From positions 1 to 64,000 of the forward strand of contig NZ_WMIF01000013.1 of assembly GCF_009711185.1 (NCBI RefSeq): a stretch of 64,000 bases of DNA, written 5' to 3'. The notes under the pieces were generated by a model, which saw nothing but the letters and a program-made list of their open reading frames with translations, was not told the DNA's origin and made no database searches. The translations under genes and the position numbers were made by a program. Below are positions 42,214-51,468 of this stretch, one piece after another; within the stretch, counting starts at the first letter, position 1, and each line of letters begins with the position of its first letter. Source of the stretch: Paracoccus limosus. Lineage in GTDB: Bacteria; Pseudomonadota; Alphaproteobacteria; Rhodobacterales; Rhodobacteraceae.

Positions 42214-44135
42214 GGCGTCTCCTCCAGCCGGATCAGGGCGGCGCCGGCCTCGACCTGATCGCCGGGGGCGGCCAGAACCTCGGCCACGCGGCCGGCGCGG
42301 GCGGCGGTCAGGTTGTGTTCCATCTTCATCGCCTCAAGGATGGCCAGCCGGTCGCCCGCCGCGACCTCTTGGCCCGGCACGACGAAGACCGCCTTGACCA
42401 GCCCCGGCATGGGCGAGAGCGTCAGCCCCCCGCCCCTGCCCGGATCACCGCCCCGCGCCAGCGGATCAAGCGGCACCAGCGTCACCGCCGGGCCAAGGCC
42501 AAAGCAGCTGGTCCCGCCGGCATGGGTGACGACACGGGCCGGGACCTGCCGGCCGTCCAGCCACCAGCGCCCGTCCTGCTGGATGATTTCATGCGTTGTG
42601 CTGTCGATGGTGACGCGGGCGTGGCCCGGGCCGGGCAGCTCCAGCCGGGCGCTGCCGCCCTGCCAGGTGATCGTGTGGCATAGCGGTTGCCACAGCGCAA
42701 AGCCCTGCGCCTGATCAAGCCGGTGCAGCCCGGCCAGACCAAGCGCCGCAAGGGCCGTGGCACCGGGATCGGCGGTTGCAGCCAGAAGCTGGTCGAGGTC
42801 GCGGGCGATTAGCCCGGTGTCGACCTCGCCGCGGGCAAAGCCGTCGTGCCGGCTGAGCGCCAGCAGGAAGTCGAGATTGGTAACCGTGCCCGCCACCTCG
42901 GTCGTGGCCAGCGCCGCGTCAAGCGCGCGCAGGGCGGTGGCGCGGGTCGGGCCATGGCTGATGATCTTGGCGATCATCGGGTCATACCACGGGCTGATCC
43001 GGTCGCCCTGGCGCACGCCGGTTTCGACGCGGGCATGGTCGGGAAAGCGCAGATGCGCCAGCCGGCCGGTGGCGGGCAGAAACCCCGCCGGCACGTCCTC
43101 GGCGTAAAGCCGGGCCTCGAAGGCATGACCCCGGATTGCGATCTGGTCCTGACGCGCGGGCAGCGGCTCGCCGCTGGAGATGCGCAGCTGCCATTCGACC
43201 AGATCGATGCCGGTGATCGCCTCGGTAACAGGATGTTCGACCTGCAGGCGGGTGTTCATCTCCATGAACCAGAAGCGGTCCGGGCGCAGACCCTCCGAGG
43301 CGTCGGCGATGAATTCGACGGTGCCGGCACCGGCATAGCCGATGGCGCGGGCGGCGCGCACGGCGGCCTCGCCCATGGCGGCGCGCATCTGGGGCGTCAT
43401 GCCGGGTGCCGGGGCTTCCTCGATCACTTTCTGGTGGCGGCGTTGCAGCGAACAGTCGCGTTCGAAAAGATGCAGCGCGTCCTGGCCATCACCAAAGATC
43501 TGCACCTCGATATGGCGCGGCCGGGGAATGAACCTTTCGAGAAGGACGGCGGGATTGCCGAAGGCGCGGTCCGCCTCGGCGCGGGCGGCGTCGAGGGCTG
43601 CGGCGAAATCGGCGGCGCCTTCGACCAGCCGCATGCCCTTGCCGCCGCCGCCCGCCACGGGTTTGATCAGCAGCGGATAGCCGAGGGCATCGGCCTGGCC
43701 TGCCAGATGCGCGCCGTCCCGATTGGGGCCGTGATGGCCGGGCACCACCGGAACGCCCGCCTGCGCCATCAGCGCCTTGGCCGCATCCTTGAGGCCCATC
43801 TGGCGGATGGCCTTGGCCGAGGGGCCGATGAACACGAGCCCAGCTGCCGTGACGGCATCGACGAAATCGGGGTTTTCGCTGAGAAAGCCATAGCCGGGAT
43901 GAATGGCGCGGGCGCCGGTGGCCAGTGCTGCAGCGATGAGGGCATCGCCGCGCAGGTAGCTGTCGGCGGGCGCCGGGCCGCCGATCGGCACCGCCTCATC
44001 GGCCAGGGCCACATGGCGGGCTTCGCGATCGGCTTCGGAGAACACCGCGACCGTGCGGATGCCGAGGCGGCGGGCGGTGTCGATAATGCGGCAGGCGATC
44101 TCGCCCCGGTTGGCGATCAGGATCTTGTCGAACAT
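42210..44135 (-). CDS. liuD: Methylcrotonoyl-CoA carboxylase, biotin-containing alpha subunit
   Basis: The 641-residue subunit carries biotin carboxylase and biotin carrier domains. An ATP-grasp domain (about residues 1-445) shows GGGGKGMRLV and EMNTRLQVEHPVTEAITG; a BT-type linker follows, and the carrier domain ends the protein with EAMKMEHN (biotin-lysine at residue 604). Together with LiuB it carboxylates 3-methylcrotonyl-CoA. The stop overlaps the GST start (ATGA). A gap of about 100 bp holding repeat B separates it from liuB. Confidence 0.95.
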   Translation of the reverse strand: MFDKILIANRGEIACRIIDTARRLGIRTVAVFSEADREARHVALADEAVPIGGPAPADSYLRGDALIAAALATGARAIHPGYGFLSENPDFVDAVTAAGLVFIGPSAKAIRQMGLKDAAKALMAQAGVPVVPGHHGPNRDGAHLAGQADALGYPLLIKPVAGGGGKGMRLVEGAADFAAALDAARAEADRAFGNPAVLLERFIPRPRHIEVQIFGDGQDALHLFERDCSLQRRHQKVIEEAPAPGMTPQMRAAMGEAAVRAARAIGYAGAGTVEFIADASEGLRPDRFWFMEMNTRLQVEHPVTEAITGIDLVEWQLRISSGEPLPARQDQIAIRGHAFEARLYAEDVPAGFLPATGRLAHLRFPDHARVETGVRQGDRISPWYDPMIAKIISHGPTRATALRALDAALATTEVAGTVTNLDFLLALSRHDGFARGEVDTGLIARDLDQLLAATADPGATALAALGLAGLHRLDQAQGFALWQPLCHTITWQGGSARLELPGPGHARVTIDSTTHEIIQQDGRWWLDGRQVPARVVTHAGGTSCFGLGPAVTLVPLDPLARGGDPGRGGGLTLSPMPGLVKAVFVVPGQEVAAGDRLAILEAMKMEHNLTAARAGRVAEVLAAPGDQVEAGAALIRLEETP

Positions 44136-44164
44136 GCGCGGGCTCCGCTGGCGGGCGGGTCGTC

Positions 44165-44215
44165 GGGGGTTTCACACCCCCGGACCCCCGTGGGATATTT
44201 CGGCACGAAAGAACG
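44165..44215 (-). repeat. Intergenic repeat B, copy 2, with terminal hairpin
   Basis: The minus strand reads TTCTTTCGTGCCGAAATATC, then G-rich sequence and the hairpin CGGGGGT-gtgaa-ACCCCCG. It lies between liuB and liuD, 24 bp after the liuB stop in the sense direction, so it could attenuate transcription within the operon. Compare copy 1 at 30873. Confidence 0.65.
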
Positions 44216-44238
44216 GAGAGGCGCTGCGGTCATGGCGG

Positions 44239-45843
44239 CTACATGCGGAAAAGGCCGAAGCGGGTCGGCTGGATCGGCGCGTTCAGGCTGGCGCGCAGGC
44301 TGAGGGCGAGGATGTCGCGGGTCTGGCGCGGGTCGATGATGCCATCGTCCCAGAGCCGGGCCGAGGCATAGAGCGGATGGGACTGGCGGGCGAAGGTTTC
44401 GATGGTGGGGCGTTTGAATTTGGCCTCGCCCTCGGGCGACCATGTGCCGCCGCCGCGTTCGATGCCCTCGCGCCGAACGGTGGCGAGCACACCTGCGGCC
44501 TGTTCGCCGCCCATCACGCCAATGCGGGAATTGGGCCATGTCCAGAGGAAGCGCGGGCCAAAGGCGCGGCCGGCCATGCCGTAATTGCCGGCGCCGAAGC
44601 TGCCACCGACCAGAAGGGTGATCTTTGGGACATTGGTGGTGGCGACCGCCATGACCATCTTGGCGCCGTGGCGCGCGATGCCTTCGTTTTCGTATTTGCG
44701 CCCGACCATGAAGCCGGTGACGTTTTGCAAAAAGACGAGGGGGATGTCGCGCGCCGAGCAAAGCTCGATGAAATGCGCGCCCTTTTGCGCGGCCTCGGAA
44801 AAGAGGACGCCATTATTGGCGATGATGCCCACCGGGCAGCCCTGCACATGGGCAAAGCCTGTCACCAGCGTCTCGCCGAAGCGGGCCTTGAATTCGTCGA
44901 AGCGCGAGCCGTCCACCGTGCGGGCGATGACCTCGCGGATGTCGTAGGGGGTGCGCAGGTCCGCGGGGACGAGGCCAAGGATCTCGTCGGGGTCATGTGC
45001 GGGCGGTTCGGGGGATTGCCACTCCACTGTCACGGGCCGCTGGCGGTTGAGATTGGCGATGGCGCGGCGGGCGATGGCGAGGGCATGGGCGTCATCCTTG
45101 GCCAGATAGTCGGCGACGCCGGAAAGGCGGGTGTGCGCGTCGGCGCCGCCCAGATCCTCGGCGCTGACGACCTCGCCGGTGGCGGCGCGCACCAGCGGCG
45201 GGCCGGCCAGAAAGATCGTGCCTTGATCGCGCACGATGATGGTCACGTCCGACATCGCCGGCACATAGGCGCCGCCCGCCGTGCACGAGCCCATGACCAC
45301 GGCGATCTGGGCGATGCCCTTGGCCGACATCTGCGCCTGATTGTAGAAGATGCGGCCGAAATGGTCGCGGTCGGGAAAGACCTCGTCCTGATTGGGCAGG
45401 TTCGCGCCGCCCGAGTCGACCAGATAGACGCAGGGCAGCTGGCAGGCCTCGGCGATTTCCTGGGCGCGCAGGTGCTTCTTGACCGTCATAGGGTAATAGG
45501 TGCCGCCCTTGACCGTGGCGTCATTGGCCAGAACCATCACCTCTTGCCCCTGCACCCGGCCGATGCCGGCGATCAGGCCGGCGCAGGGGGCAGCGCCCTC
45601 ATACATGCCATGTGCCGCCGTGGCGCCGATTTCGAGAAAGGGCGCGCCGGGATCGAGCAGGTTCGCCACCCGTTCGCGCGGCGGCATCTTGCCGCGCGCG
45701 ACATGCCGCGCCAGCGCTGCCGCCCCGCCGCCAGCCGCCGCCGCCTGCGCGGCCGTGCGGATCTCGTCCAGCATGGCGAGATGCGCGGCGCGGTTGGCGC
45801 GAAAGGTCCGGGAGCTGGGCTGCACCGATGTGGCAAGCTTCAT
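44239..45843 (-). CDS. liuB: Methylcrotonoyl-CoA carboxylase, carboxyltransferase beta subunit
   Basis: The 534-residue protein has two crotonase-like carboxyltransferase domains. [20 protein letters not shown] and [15 protein letters not shown] lie in the N half, and [20 protein letters not shown] and [19 protein letters not shown] in the C half. It moves CO2 from LiuD biotin to 3-methylcrotonyl-CoA. It heads the liuB-D-gst-E-C run and is divergent from ompW. A small perfect palindrome, GTCAATTTGAC at 45873-45883, lies 30 bp upstream of the start. Confidence 0.95.
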   Translation of the reverse strand: MKLATSVQPSSRTFRANRAAHLAMLDEIRTAAQAAAAGGGAAALARHVARGKMPPRERVANLLDPGAPFLEIGATAAHGMYEGAAPCAGLIAGIGRVQGQEVMVLANDATVKGGTYYPMTVKKHLRAQEIAEACQLPCVYLVDSGGANLPNQDEVFPDRDHFGRIFYNQAQMSAKGIAQIAVVMGSCTAGGAYVPAMSDVTIIVRDQGTIFLAGPPLVRAATGEVVSAEDLGGADAHTRLSGVADYLAKDDAHALAIARRAIANLNRQRPVTVEWQSPEPPAHDPDEILGLVPADLRTPYDIREVIARTVDGSRFDEFKARFGETLVTGFAHVQGCPVGIIANNGVLFSEAAQKGAHFIELCSARDIPLVFLQNVTGFMVGRKYENEGIARHGAKMVMAVATTNVPKITLLVGGSFGAGNYGMAGRAFGPRFLWTWPNSRIGVMGGEQAAGVLATVRREGIERGGGTWSPEGEAKFKRPTIETFARQSHPLYASARLWDDGIIDPRQTRDILALSLRASLNAPIQPTRFGLFRM

Positions 45844-45908
45844 GCGCGGCTCCTTTCGGGCGGGCGGGCTGGGTCAATTTGACGCAGGCGGGGCGCGATG
45901 ACGAAAAC

Positions 45909-45922
45909 TTGATGCAGATCAA
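45909..45922. promoter_or_regulatory. FNR box upstream of ompW
   Basis: TTGATGCAGATCAA is an exact FNR consensus. It ends 59 bp before the ompW ATG at 45981. A -10-like CATGTC at 45946-45951 lies 33 bp from the box centre, compatible with class II activation. liuB is divergent and its start is 66 bp on the other side. Confidence 0.75.
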
Positions 45923-45980
45923 TGTCCCGGACGCCCGGAAAGCGCCATGTCGCGCCAGAACGAAAGACGAGAGGACCATG

Positions 45981-46592
45981 ATGAAACGTCACCTGATCAC
46001 CGCCGCCGCGCTGGCCCTGCTGGCCTCGCCGGTGCTGGCCCAATCCCAGGGCGAATGGACGCTGGGCCTGGGCCTGGCCAATGTGAATCCGAAATCCGAC
46101 AACGGCACTCTGGCCGGCGGCACCGTCCCGGTCAGCATCGGCGACAGCACCCGCCCGACCGTCACCGCCGAATATTTCATCCGCGACAACCTCGGCATCG
46201 AGCTGCTGGCCGCCCTGCCCTTCAAGCATTCGATCAAGTCGAATGGCACCGAGATCGGCACCGTCAAGCAGCTGCCGCCGGTCGTGTCGCTGCAATACCA
46301 CTTTGACGCCACGCCGCAGCTGAAGCCCTTTGTCGGCGTCGGTGTGAACTTTACCGGCTTCTGGGATGGCAATGCCAAGGGGCCGCTGGACGGCGCCGAT
46401 CTGCAGGTCAAGAACAGCTGGGGTCTGGCCGCGCATATCGGCACCGACTACTGGATCAGCGACAAGGCGGCCATCCGCGCCGACCTGCGCTGGATCGACA
46501 TCGACAGCGACGTGATGCTGAATGGCACCCGCATCGGCAAGGTCGAGGTCGACCCGGTCGTCGTCGGCGTCAGCTATGTGATGAAGTTCTGA
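45981..46592 (+). CDS. ompW: OmpW family outer-membrane protein
   Basis: The 203-residue precursor has a signal peptide (about 1-21, SPVLAQ) and an eight-stranded beta-barrel pattern ending in VSYVMKF with the C-terminal phenylalanine needed for barrel assembly. WTLGLGLANVNPKSDNG and LQYHFD are OmpW-like. The ATG at 45981 has GAGGA five bases upstream; the ATG just before it is too close. The promoter has a perfect FNR box, as known for E. coli ompW. It interrupts the liu genes on the opposite strand. Confidence 0.93.
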   Translation: MKRHLITAAALALLASPVLAQSQGEWTLGLGLANVNPKSDNGTLAGGTVPVSIGDSTRPTVTAEYFIRDNLGIELLAALPFKHSIKSNGTEIGTVKQLPPVVSLQYHFDATPQLKPFVGVGVNFTGFWDGNAKGPLDGADLQVKNSWGLAAHIGTDYWISDKAAIRADLRWIDIDSDVMLNGTRIGKVEVDPVVVGVSYVMKF

Positions 46593-46705
46593 AGCCAGCC
46601 CTTGCGGTTCCGGCCCCCGCGGCCGGACGCCGACAATTCCACCACATTGCCGGCGAAGGCGCGCCCGCAAGGCGCGCCGTGCGGCGCCGGCTTTGGCCGG
46701 CGTCG

Positions 46706-47188
46706 TCATTCAAGTTGTCCCAGTGACATCAGCAGCGCCACCTGCCGCGCGGTCTCGTCGCGGATGCAGCGGGCCTGCGCCAGCGCGCCGGATGTTTCGC
46801 CGGCGCTGTCCTGCATCTGGTGGCAAAGATCCTCGCGAAACTGGATCCAGCTGCGTTCGGCCTGCCGCAGCATCTCTTGCGGCTTGATGCCCTTTTTCCC
46901 TTGGGTGGCCAGCAGGGCGTCATAGGTCGAGCCCAGCTTGGCCTCCCATGCCTGATGCGAGGCGTCGAGGCAGTTCGCCATCGGGAAATCGGCATCATCG
47001 CCGGTATATTTCCTCTTGGCATAGGCCAGACAGGCATCCATGCCGATGCCCGCGCAATCGGCCCGCGCGCCCTGCGTCGGCGCCGCCGCAAGGCATTGGT
47101 CGATGCCGGCCGGATCAAAGCCCGAGGCATCGCCCGCCAGCGCCGGCCCTGCGGTCAGCGCGGCGATCAGGGCAAGGCGCGCGATCAT
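46706..47188 (-). CDS. LprI/DUF1311-type periplasmic protein (second of a pair)
   Basis: The 160-residue precursor has a signal peptide (about 1-18, GPALA) and the LprI-type domain in its C half (EAKLGSTYDALLA and AERSWIQFREDLC). Six cysteines in the mature protein suggest disulfides. LprI of Mycobacterium inhibits lysozyme, which gives the family its name; this activity is not shown for most members. It overlaps the upstream paralogue by 4 bp. Confidence 0.82.
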   Translation of the reverse strand: MIARLALIAALTAGPALAGDASGFDPAGIDQCLAAAPTQGARADCAGIGMDACLAYAKRKYTGDDADFPMANCLDASHQAWEAKLGSTYDALLATQGKKGIKPQEMLRQAERSWIQFREDLCHQMQDSAGETSGALAQARCIRDETARQVALLMSLGQLE

Positions 47189-47700
47189 TGGTCATCCTCC
47201 AGCAGGTCGCGCAGGCGCAGGGCCTGCGTCCCGGTCAGTTCCATCAGACAGGCCGCCGCAGCCGGGCCGCCGCCGGTGCCGCCCTGAAACCGCGCCCCCT
47301 GAAAGGCGCAGCTGGCATCGCGAAAGGTGATCCAGTTGCGTTGCGAGGTTTTGAGCAAGGGCGCCGCCGGTGCCGCCGCCGAGCCCAGCGATTTCAGGTC
47401 GGCATCGGCCGCCTCGGCCTGTGTCATCGCCTTGCCATACCAGCCGTTCATCAGCCCGTCCCATTGCGCCGCCTCGGTGCTGAGACAGCTGACCATGCCG
47501 GCAGTGCTGTCGCCACCGGGCAGCTCCATGCATTTGGTCGAGGCCCCGCCGATGCAGATATCGGCATCCGTGCCCTTGGCCTTGGACTGGTCAAGGCAGG
47601 CAGGCAGCAGCGTGTCGTCATAGCCCGGCGCCGTTTCGGCGAAAGCAGGCGCAGCAAGCCCGGAGCCGGCCAGCGCGAGGGTGATCAAAAATCGATTCAT
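47185..47700 (-). CDS. LprI/DUF1311-type periplasmic protein (first of a pair)
   Basis: The 171-residue precursor has a signal peptide (about 1-21, PAFA) and an LprI-like domain with LMNGWYGKAM and SQRNWITFRDASCAFQG. It is a diverged paralogue of the next gene. Its ATG shares one base with the liuA stop codon (TGATG), so it is translationally coupled to isovaleryl-CoA dehydrogenase. That link between a cytoplasmic catabolic enzyme and two exported proteins is unexpected. Confidence 0.82.
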   Translation of the reverse strand: MNRFLITLALAGSGLAAPAFAETAPGYDDTLLPACLDQSKAKGTDADICIGGASTKCMELPGGDSTAGMVSCLSTEAAQWDGLMNGWYGKAMTQAEAADADLKSLGSAAAPAAPLLKTSQRNWITFRDASCAFQGARFQGGTGGGPAAAACLMELTGTQALRLRDLLEDDQ

Positions 47701-48860
47701 CAGGCAATCTCCATCAGTTGACGCCCGATCAGCATACGCCGGATTTCAGAAGTTCCTGCCCCGATCTCCATCAATTTGGCGTCACGGAACAACCGGCTGA
47801 CGACCGAATCGGCCAGAAAGCCCGCGCCCCCCAGCGCCTGCACGGACTGATGCGCCTGCACCATCGCCTGTTCGCTGGCATAAAGCACCGCGCCCGCCGC
47901 ATCCTGCCGCGTCACCCGACCGGCATCGCAGGCGCGCGCCACCTCATAGACATAGGCGCGGGCGGTGTTCAGCGCGACATACATGTCGGCGATCTTGCCC
48001 TGCATCAGCTGGAACGAGCCGATGGGCTGGCCGAACTGGTGACGGTCGCGCAGATAGGGCAGCACCTCGTCCAGACAGGCGGCCATGATGCCGGTGCCGA
48101 TGCCCGACAGGACCACGCGTTCGTAATCCAAGCCCGACATCAGCACGCGCACGCCTGCGCCCTCGGTGACCAGCACATTCTGCACCGGCACCTCGCAATC
48201 GTCAAAGATCAGCTCACCCGTGTTCGAGCCGCGCATGCCGAGCTTGTCGAAATGCGGCCCGGTCGAGAAGCCCTGCATGCCGCGCTCGATAATAAAGGCG
48301 GTGATGCCGCGGCTGCCGGCCTGCGGGTCGGTCTTGGCATAGACGACCAGCGTGTCGGCATCGGGGGCGTTGGTGATCCAGTATTTGCGGCCGTTCAGCA
48401 CATAGATATCGCCGCGCCGCTCGGCCCGCAGCGTCATCGCGACGACATCGCTGCCCGCCCCGGTCTCGGACATGGCCAGCGCCCCGACGGCCTTGCCGCT
48501 GCACAGATCGGGCAGATAGCGCCGCCGTTGTGCCGCGCTGCCGTTCAGCCGGATCTGGTTCACGCAAAGGTTGGAATGCGCGCCATAGGACAGGCCGACC
48601 GAGGCCGAGGTGAGGGCGATTTCCTCGGTCGCGACCACATGCGCCAGATAGCCCATGCCGGCGCCGCCGAACGCTTCGGGAACGGTGATGCCTAGCAGGC
48701 CAAGATCGCCCATCTCGGGCCAGAGCTCATTGGGAAAGGCATTCTCGCGGTCGATGCGCGCGGCCAGCGGCTTGACCCGGTCCTGCGCCCAGCGATGCAC
48801 CATGTCGCGCAGCGCGTTCACATCCTCGCCAAGGTCGAAGCGCATCCCGGTGGTGAACAT
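47700..48860 (-). CDS. liuA: Isovaleryl-CoA dehydrogenase
   Basis: LiuA oxidises isovaleryl-CoA to 3-methylcrotonyl-CoA with FAD, passing electrons to ETF. The 386-residue protein has the acyl-CoA dehydrogenase signatures [16 protein letters not shown] and [12 protein letters not shown]. The catalytic glutamate is at residue 247 in GLDYERVV, the position that distinguishes isovaleryl-CoA dehydrogenase from most family members. The promoter carries a TetR-type operator. The gene leads the liuA-lprI-lprI unit and is separated from the other liu genes by ompW. Confidence 0.95.
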   Translation of the reverse strand: MFTTGMRFDLGEDVNALRDMVHRWAQDRVKPLAARIDRENAFPNELWPEMGDLGLLGITVPEAFGGAGMGYLAHVVATEEIALTSASVGLSYGAHSNLCVNQIRLNGSAAQRRRYLPDLCSGKAVGALAMSETGAGSDVVAMTLRAERRGDIYVLNGRKYWITNAPDADTLVVYAKTDPQAGSRGITAFIIERGMQGFSTGPHFDKLGMRGSNTGELIFDDCEVPVQNVLVTEGAGVRVLMSGLDYERVVLSGIGTGIMAACLDEVLPYLRDRHQFGQPIGSFQLMQGKIADMYVALNTARAYVYEVARACDAGRVTRQDAAGAVLYASEQAMVQAHQSVQALGGAGFLADSVVSRLFRDAKLMEIGAGTSEIRRMLIGRQLMEIA

Positions 48861-48876
48861 CCGGCTTCTCCTTTAT

Positions 48877-48890
48877 TGAACGAGTGTTCA
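48877..48890. promoter_or_regulatory. TetR-type operator in the liuA leader
   Basis: TGAACGAGTGTTCA is a perfect TGAAC-N4-GTTCA inverted repeat, typical of TetR-family regulators of acyl-CoA metabolism. It lies just downstream of the predicted transcription start and 17 bp upstream of the liuA ATG. No tetR gene is present in the window. Confidence 0.6.
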
Positions 48891-48899
48891 TTTAATCCG

Positions 48900-48929
48900 G
48901 TTATGCCAGCCGGGGGCGGGGCGCGTCAA
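48900..48929 (-). promoter_or_regulatory. Promoter of liuA
   Basis: On the minus strand TTGACG (48929-48924) and CATAAC (48905-48900) are 18 bp apart. Transcription would start near 48893, immediately before the operator at 48877-48890, which fits roadblock repression. Confidence 0.55.
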
Positions 48930-48993
48930 GCCCCGCTTCGTTGACAAGGTTGCGGGGCCGCGCCATTGCTGCGGCAGTTTCCAAGGATGGCCG

Positions 48994-49557
48994 ATGCCCC
49001 CCGATCCTGATCCCGCACCCAACCCCGCCCGCCTGCTGATCCTGCGCCATGCGCCGCTGGCGCAGCCGGGGCTGGCCGGACGGCGCGACGTGGCCGCCGA
49101 TTGCAGCGATGCGGCGGCGCTGGCGCGGGCGGCGCTTTGGCTGGGCGGGGCCGCGCAGGTCTGGGCCAGCCCCGCGCTGCGCTGCCGGCAGACCTGCGCC
49201 GCCATGGGCCTGCAAGCCGACTATCGCCCGGCCCTGTGGGAGCAGGACTTCGGCGCATGGGAAGAGCCGGGCGCCACCCTGCCCGACCTTGGCCCGCGAC
49301 CACCCGAGGCGCTCGCCCGCCACCGCCCGCCGGGGGGCGAAAGCTTTCTGGACATGGCCGCGCGCGTGCAGCCGTTGTTGCAGGCGGCGCAGGGCGTCAC
49401 AGCCATTGTCGCCCATGCCGGCACCGCCCGCGCCGCGCTGGCGCTGGTCGTCGGGCCGGCGGCGCTGTCCTTTGCCATCGCACCGCTGTCGCTGACCATC
49501 CTGACCCGCCATGCCGGCATCTGGGCGGTCGAGGCCGTCAATCGGAGCGTATCATGA
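48994..49557 (+). CDS. Histidine phosphatase family protein (alpha-ribazole phosphatase-like)
   Basis: The 187-residue protein has the phosphohistidine motif ILRHAPLAQPG near the N terminus, LWEQDFGAWEE, and the second histidine in VAHAGTARA. Its stop overlaps the cobD start (ATGA), so a role as the CobC-type alpha-ribazole phosphatase of cobalamin assembly is likely. No cobalamin riboswitch is visible in the 130 bp upstream. The ATG at 48994 has AAGGA upstream. Confidence 0.85.
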   Translation: MPPDPDPAPNPARLLILRHAPLAQPGLAGRRDVAADCSDAAALARAALWLGGAAQVWASPALRCRQTCAAMGLQADYRPALWEQDFGAWEEPGATLPDLGPRPPEALARHRPPGGESFLDMAARVQPLLQAAQGVTAIVAHAGTARAALALVVGPAALSFAIAPLSLTILTRHAGIWAVEAVNRSVS

Positions 49558-50507
49558 TCTTGTCGCAGGCGACGCTGACCGTGGCGCTGGTGGCGCTGGC
49601 AGTGGATGCGGTCCTGGGCTGGCCGGGTTGGCTTTATCGCCGCATCGGCCATCCGGTGACATGGATCGGCGGGCTGATCGCGGCTCTGGACCGGCGCTGG
49701 AACCGGGGCGGGCACCGCATCCTGCGCGGGGCGCTGGCGGTGCTGGTGGTGGTGCTGGCGGCGGTGCTGCCGGCGCTGGCGCTGAGCTGCTGGCTGATGC
49801 CGCTGGATGGCGGGCCAGTGATTCTTGGGGTGCTGGCATGGCCGCTGGTCGCGACGCGCTCGCTGCACGACCATGTTGCCGCCGTCGCCCTGCCGCTGGC
49901 AGCCGGGGATGTTGCGGCGGCCCGGCGGGCGGTGGCGATGATCGTCGGCCGCGACCTGACCGACGATCCCGCCCCCATCGCCCGCGCCGCGCTGGAAAGT
50001 CTGGCCGAGAACACCTCGGACGGGGTGGTGGCGCCGGTGCTATGGGCGGCCATCGCCGGCTTGCCCGGCATCGCCGCCTATAAGGCGATCAATACGCTTG
50101 ATTCGATGATCGGCCATATGAGCCCGCGCCATGCCTTGTTCGGGCGCGTCGCGGCGCGGCTGGACGATCTGGTGAACCTGCCCGCCTCGCGGTTGACGGC
50201 GGCGCTGTTTCTGCTGGCGGCGCCGCCCGACCGGGGCCGGGCGCTCGGCGTGGTCTGGCGCGATGCCGGTCGGCATCGGTCGCCCAATGCCGGCTGGCCC
50301 GAGGCCGCCATGGCCGGCGCGCTGAAGGTGCGGCTGTCGGGGCCGCGCAGCTATCATGGCGTGCAAAGCAATGAGCCCTGGCTGAATGCCGATGGCCGCG
50401 ACCCCGATGCCCGCGCGCTGCGGCTGGGGCTGCGGCTATATGTCCGCGCCATGCTGATGTTGGGGCTGTTTCTGGCGGCGCTGCTGTGGGTGCCGGCGCG
50501 GTTCTAG
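49554..50507 (+). CDS. cobD: Adenosylcobinamide-phosphate synthase CobD/CbiB
   Basis: CobD attaches the aminopropanol arm to adenosylcobyric acid at the inner membrane. The 317-residue protein has several transmembrane helices and the family motifs HPVTWIGGLIAALDRRWN, ESLAENTSDGVVAPVLWAA, AYKAINTLDSMIGHMSPR and RSPNAGWPEAAMAGALKV. It is coupled to the upstream phosphatase gene. The other cob genes are not in the window. Confidence 0.94.
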   Translation: MILSQATLTVALVALAVDAVLGWPGWLYRRIGHPVTWIGGLIAALDRRWNRGGHRILRGALAVLVVVLAAVLPALALSCWLMPLDGGPVILGVLAWPLVATRSLHDHVAAVALPLAAGDVAAARRAVAMIVGRDLTDDPAPIARAALESLAENTSDGVVAPVLWAAIAGLPGIAAYKAINTLDSMIGHMSPRHALFGRVAARLDDLVNLPASRLTAALFLLAAPPDRGRALGVVWRDAGRHRSPNAGWPEAAMAGALKVRLSGPRSYHGVQSNEPWLNADGRDPDARALRLGLRLYVRAMLMLGLFLAALLWVPARF

Positions 50508-51439
50508 GCGAAGAAATCCGCCGGCGCCCGGCCGCGCAGCTCATTGGCAAGGTCCAGACCCATGGCCGCACCGTCGCGGGCCAGCCCTTCGCGGAGGCTG
50601 GCGATGACCTCGCTGCCATCCGGGCGCAGGATTTCACCGCGCAGGATCAGCCGGTCACCCTGCAGCAGCGCAAGCCCCGCGATCGGCGTCTGGCACGAGC
50701 CGTCCAGCCGCGCCAGAAAGGCACGCTCGGCCACAACCCGCAGCCCGCTTTCGGAATCGGCGATCGGCGCCAGCAGCGCGGCGGCACTGGCATCCTCCGC
50801 GCGCCGCTCGACGCCGATGCAGCCCTGCGCCACGGCTGGCAGCATCTCGTCGGGGGAAATCGCCTGACGCACGATCTGCGACATACCCAGCCGCGACAAG
50901 CCCGCCATGGCAAGGAACGTGGCAACTGCGACGCCTTCTTCCAGTTTTTTCAGGCGGGTCTGGACGTTTCCTCGAAACTCGACCAGGTGCAGATCGGGGC
51001 GGCGTGCGGCCAGCTGCGCCCGGCGCCGCAAGCTTGAGGAACCGACGACAGCGCCTTGGGGCAGCTCGGAAATTCCGGCGTAAAGCGTCGAGACGAAAGC
51101 ATCGCGCACGTCTTCGCGCGGCAGGTAGCAGTCGATCACCAGCCCCTCGGGCTGCAGCGTCGGCATGTCCTTCATCGAATGCACGGCGATGTCGATGTCG
51201 CCGGCCAGCAGCGCATCCTCGATCTCGCGGGTGAACAGGCCCTTGCCGCCGATATCCTTCAGCGCGCGGTCCAGCACACGGTCGCCGGTGGTCTTGATGA
51301 CCACGATCTGGAACGCGGCCTCGGGCAGGCCATGCGCCGCCATCAGCCGGTCGCGGGTTTCATGGGCCTGCGCCAGCGCCAGCGCCGAGCCGCGCGTGCC
51401 GATGCGAAGGGGGTTCTGGGGATCGGGCATCTGGGTCAT
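50504..51439 (-). CDS. hemC: Porphobilinogen deaminase (hydroxymethylbilane synthase)
   Basis: HemC polymerises four porphobilinogens to hydroxymethylbilane. The 311-residue protein shows LRIGTRGSALALAQA, HSMKDMPT, SSSLRRRAQL, and GSCQTPIAG with Cys249 holding the dipyrromethane cofactor. The start is either the ATG at 51439 (MTQMPD) or at 51430; neither has a strong ribosome site. It is divergent from hemE and convergent with cobD, which it overlaps by 4 bp. Confidence 0.95.
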   Translation of the reverse strand: MTQMPDPQNPLRIGTRGSALALAQAHETRDRLMAAHGLPEAAFQIVVIKTTGDRVLDRALKDIGGKGLFTREIEDALLAGDIDIAVHSMKDMPTLQPEGLVIDCYLPREDVRDAFVSTLYAGISELPQGAVVGSSSLRRRAQLAARRPDLHLVEFRGNVQTRLKKLEEGVAVATFLAMAGLSRLGMSQIVRQAISPDEMLPAVAQGCIGVERRAEDASAAALLAPIADSESGLRVVAERAFLARLDGSCQTPIAGLALLQGDRLILRGEILRPDGSEVIASLREGLARDGAAMGLDLANELRGRAPADFFA

Positions 51440-51468
51440 GCGCAAGGGCTTAGCGCTCCCTCGCGCCC

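Noticed and set aside
45873..45883. GTCAATTTGAC palindrome as liuB operator
   Set aside because: It is perfect but only 11 bp and unsupported by a second copy; noted in the liuB entry only.
48861..48993. Cobalamin riboswitch before the CobC-like and cobD genes
   Set aside because: The B12-box and the long structured aptamer are absent; the space is taken by the liuA promoter and operator.
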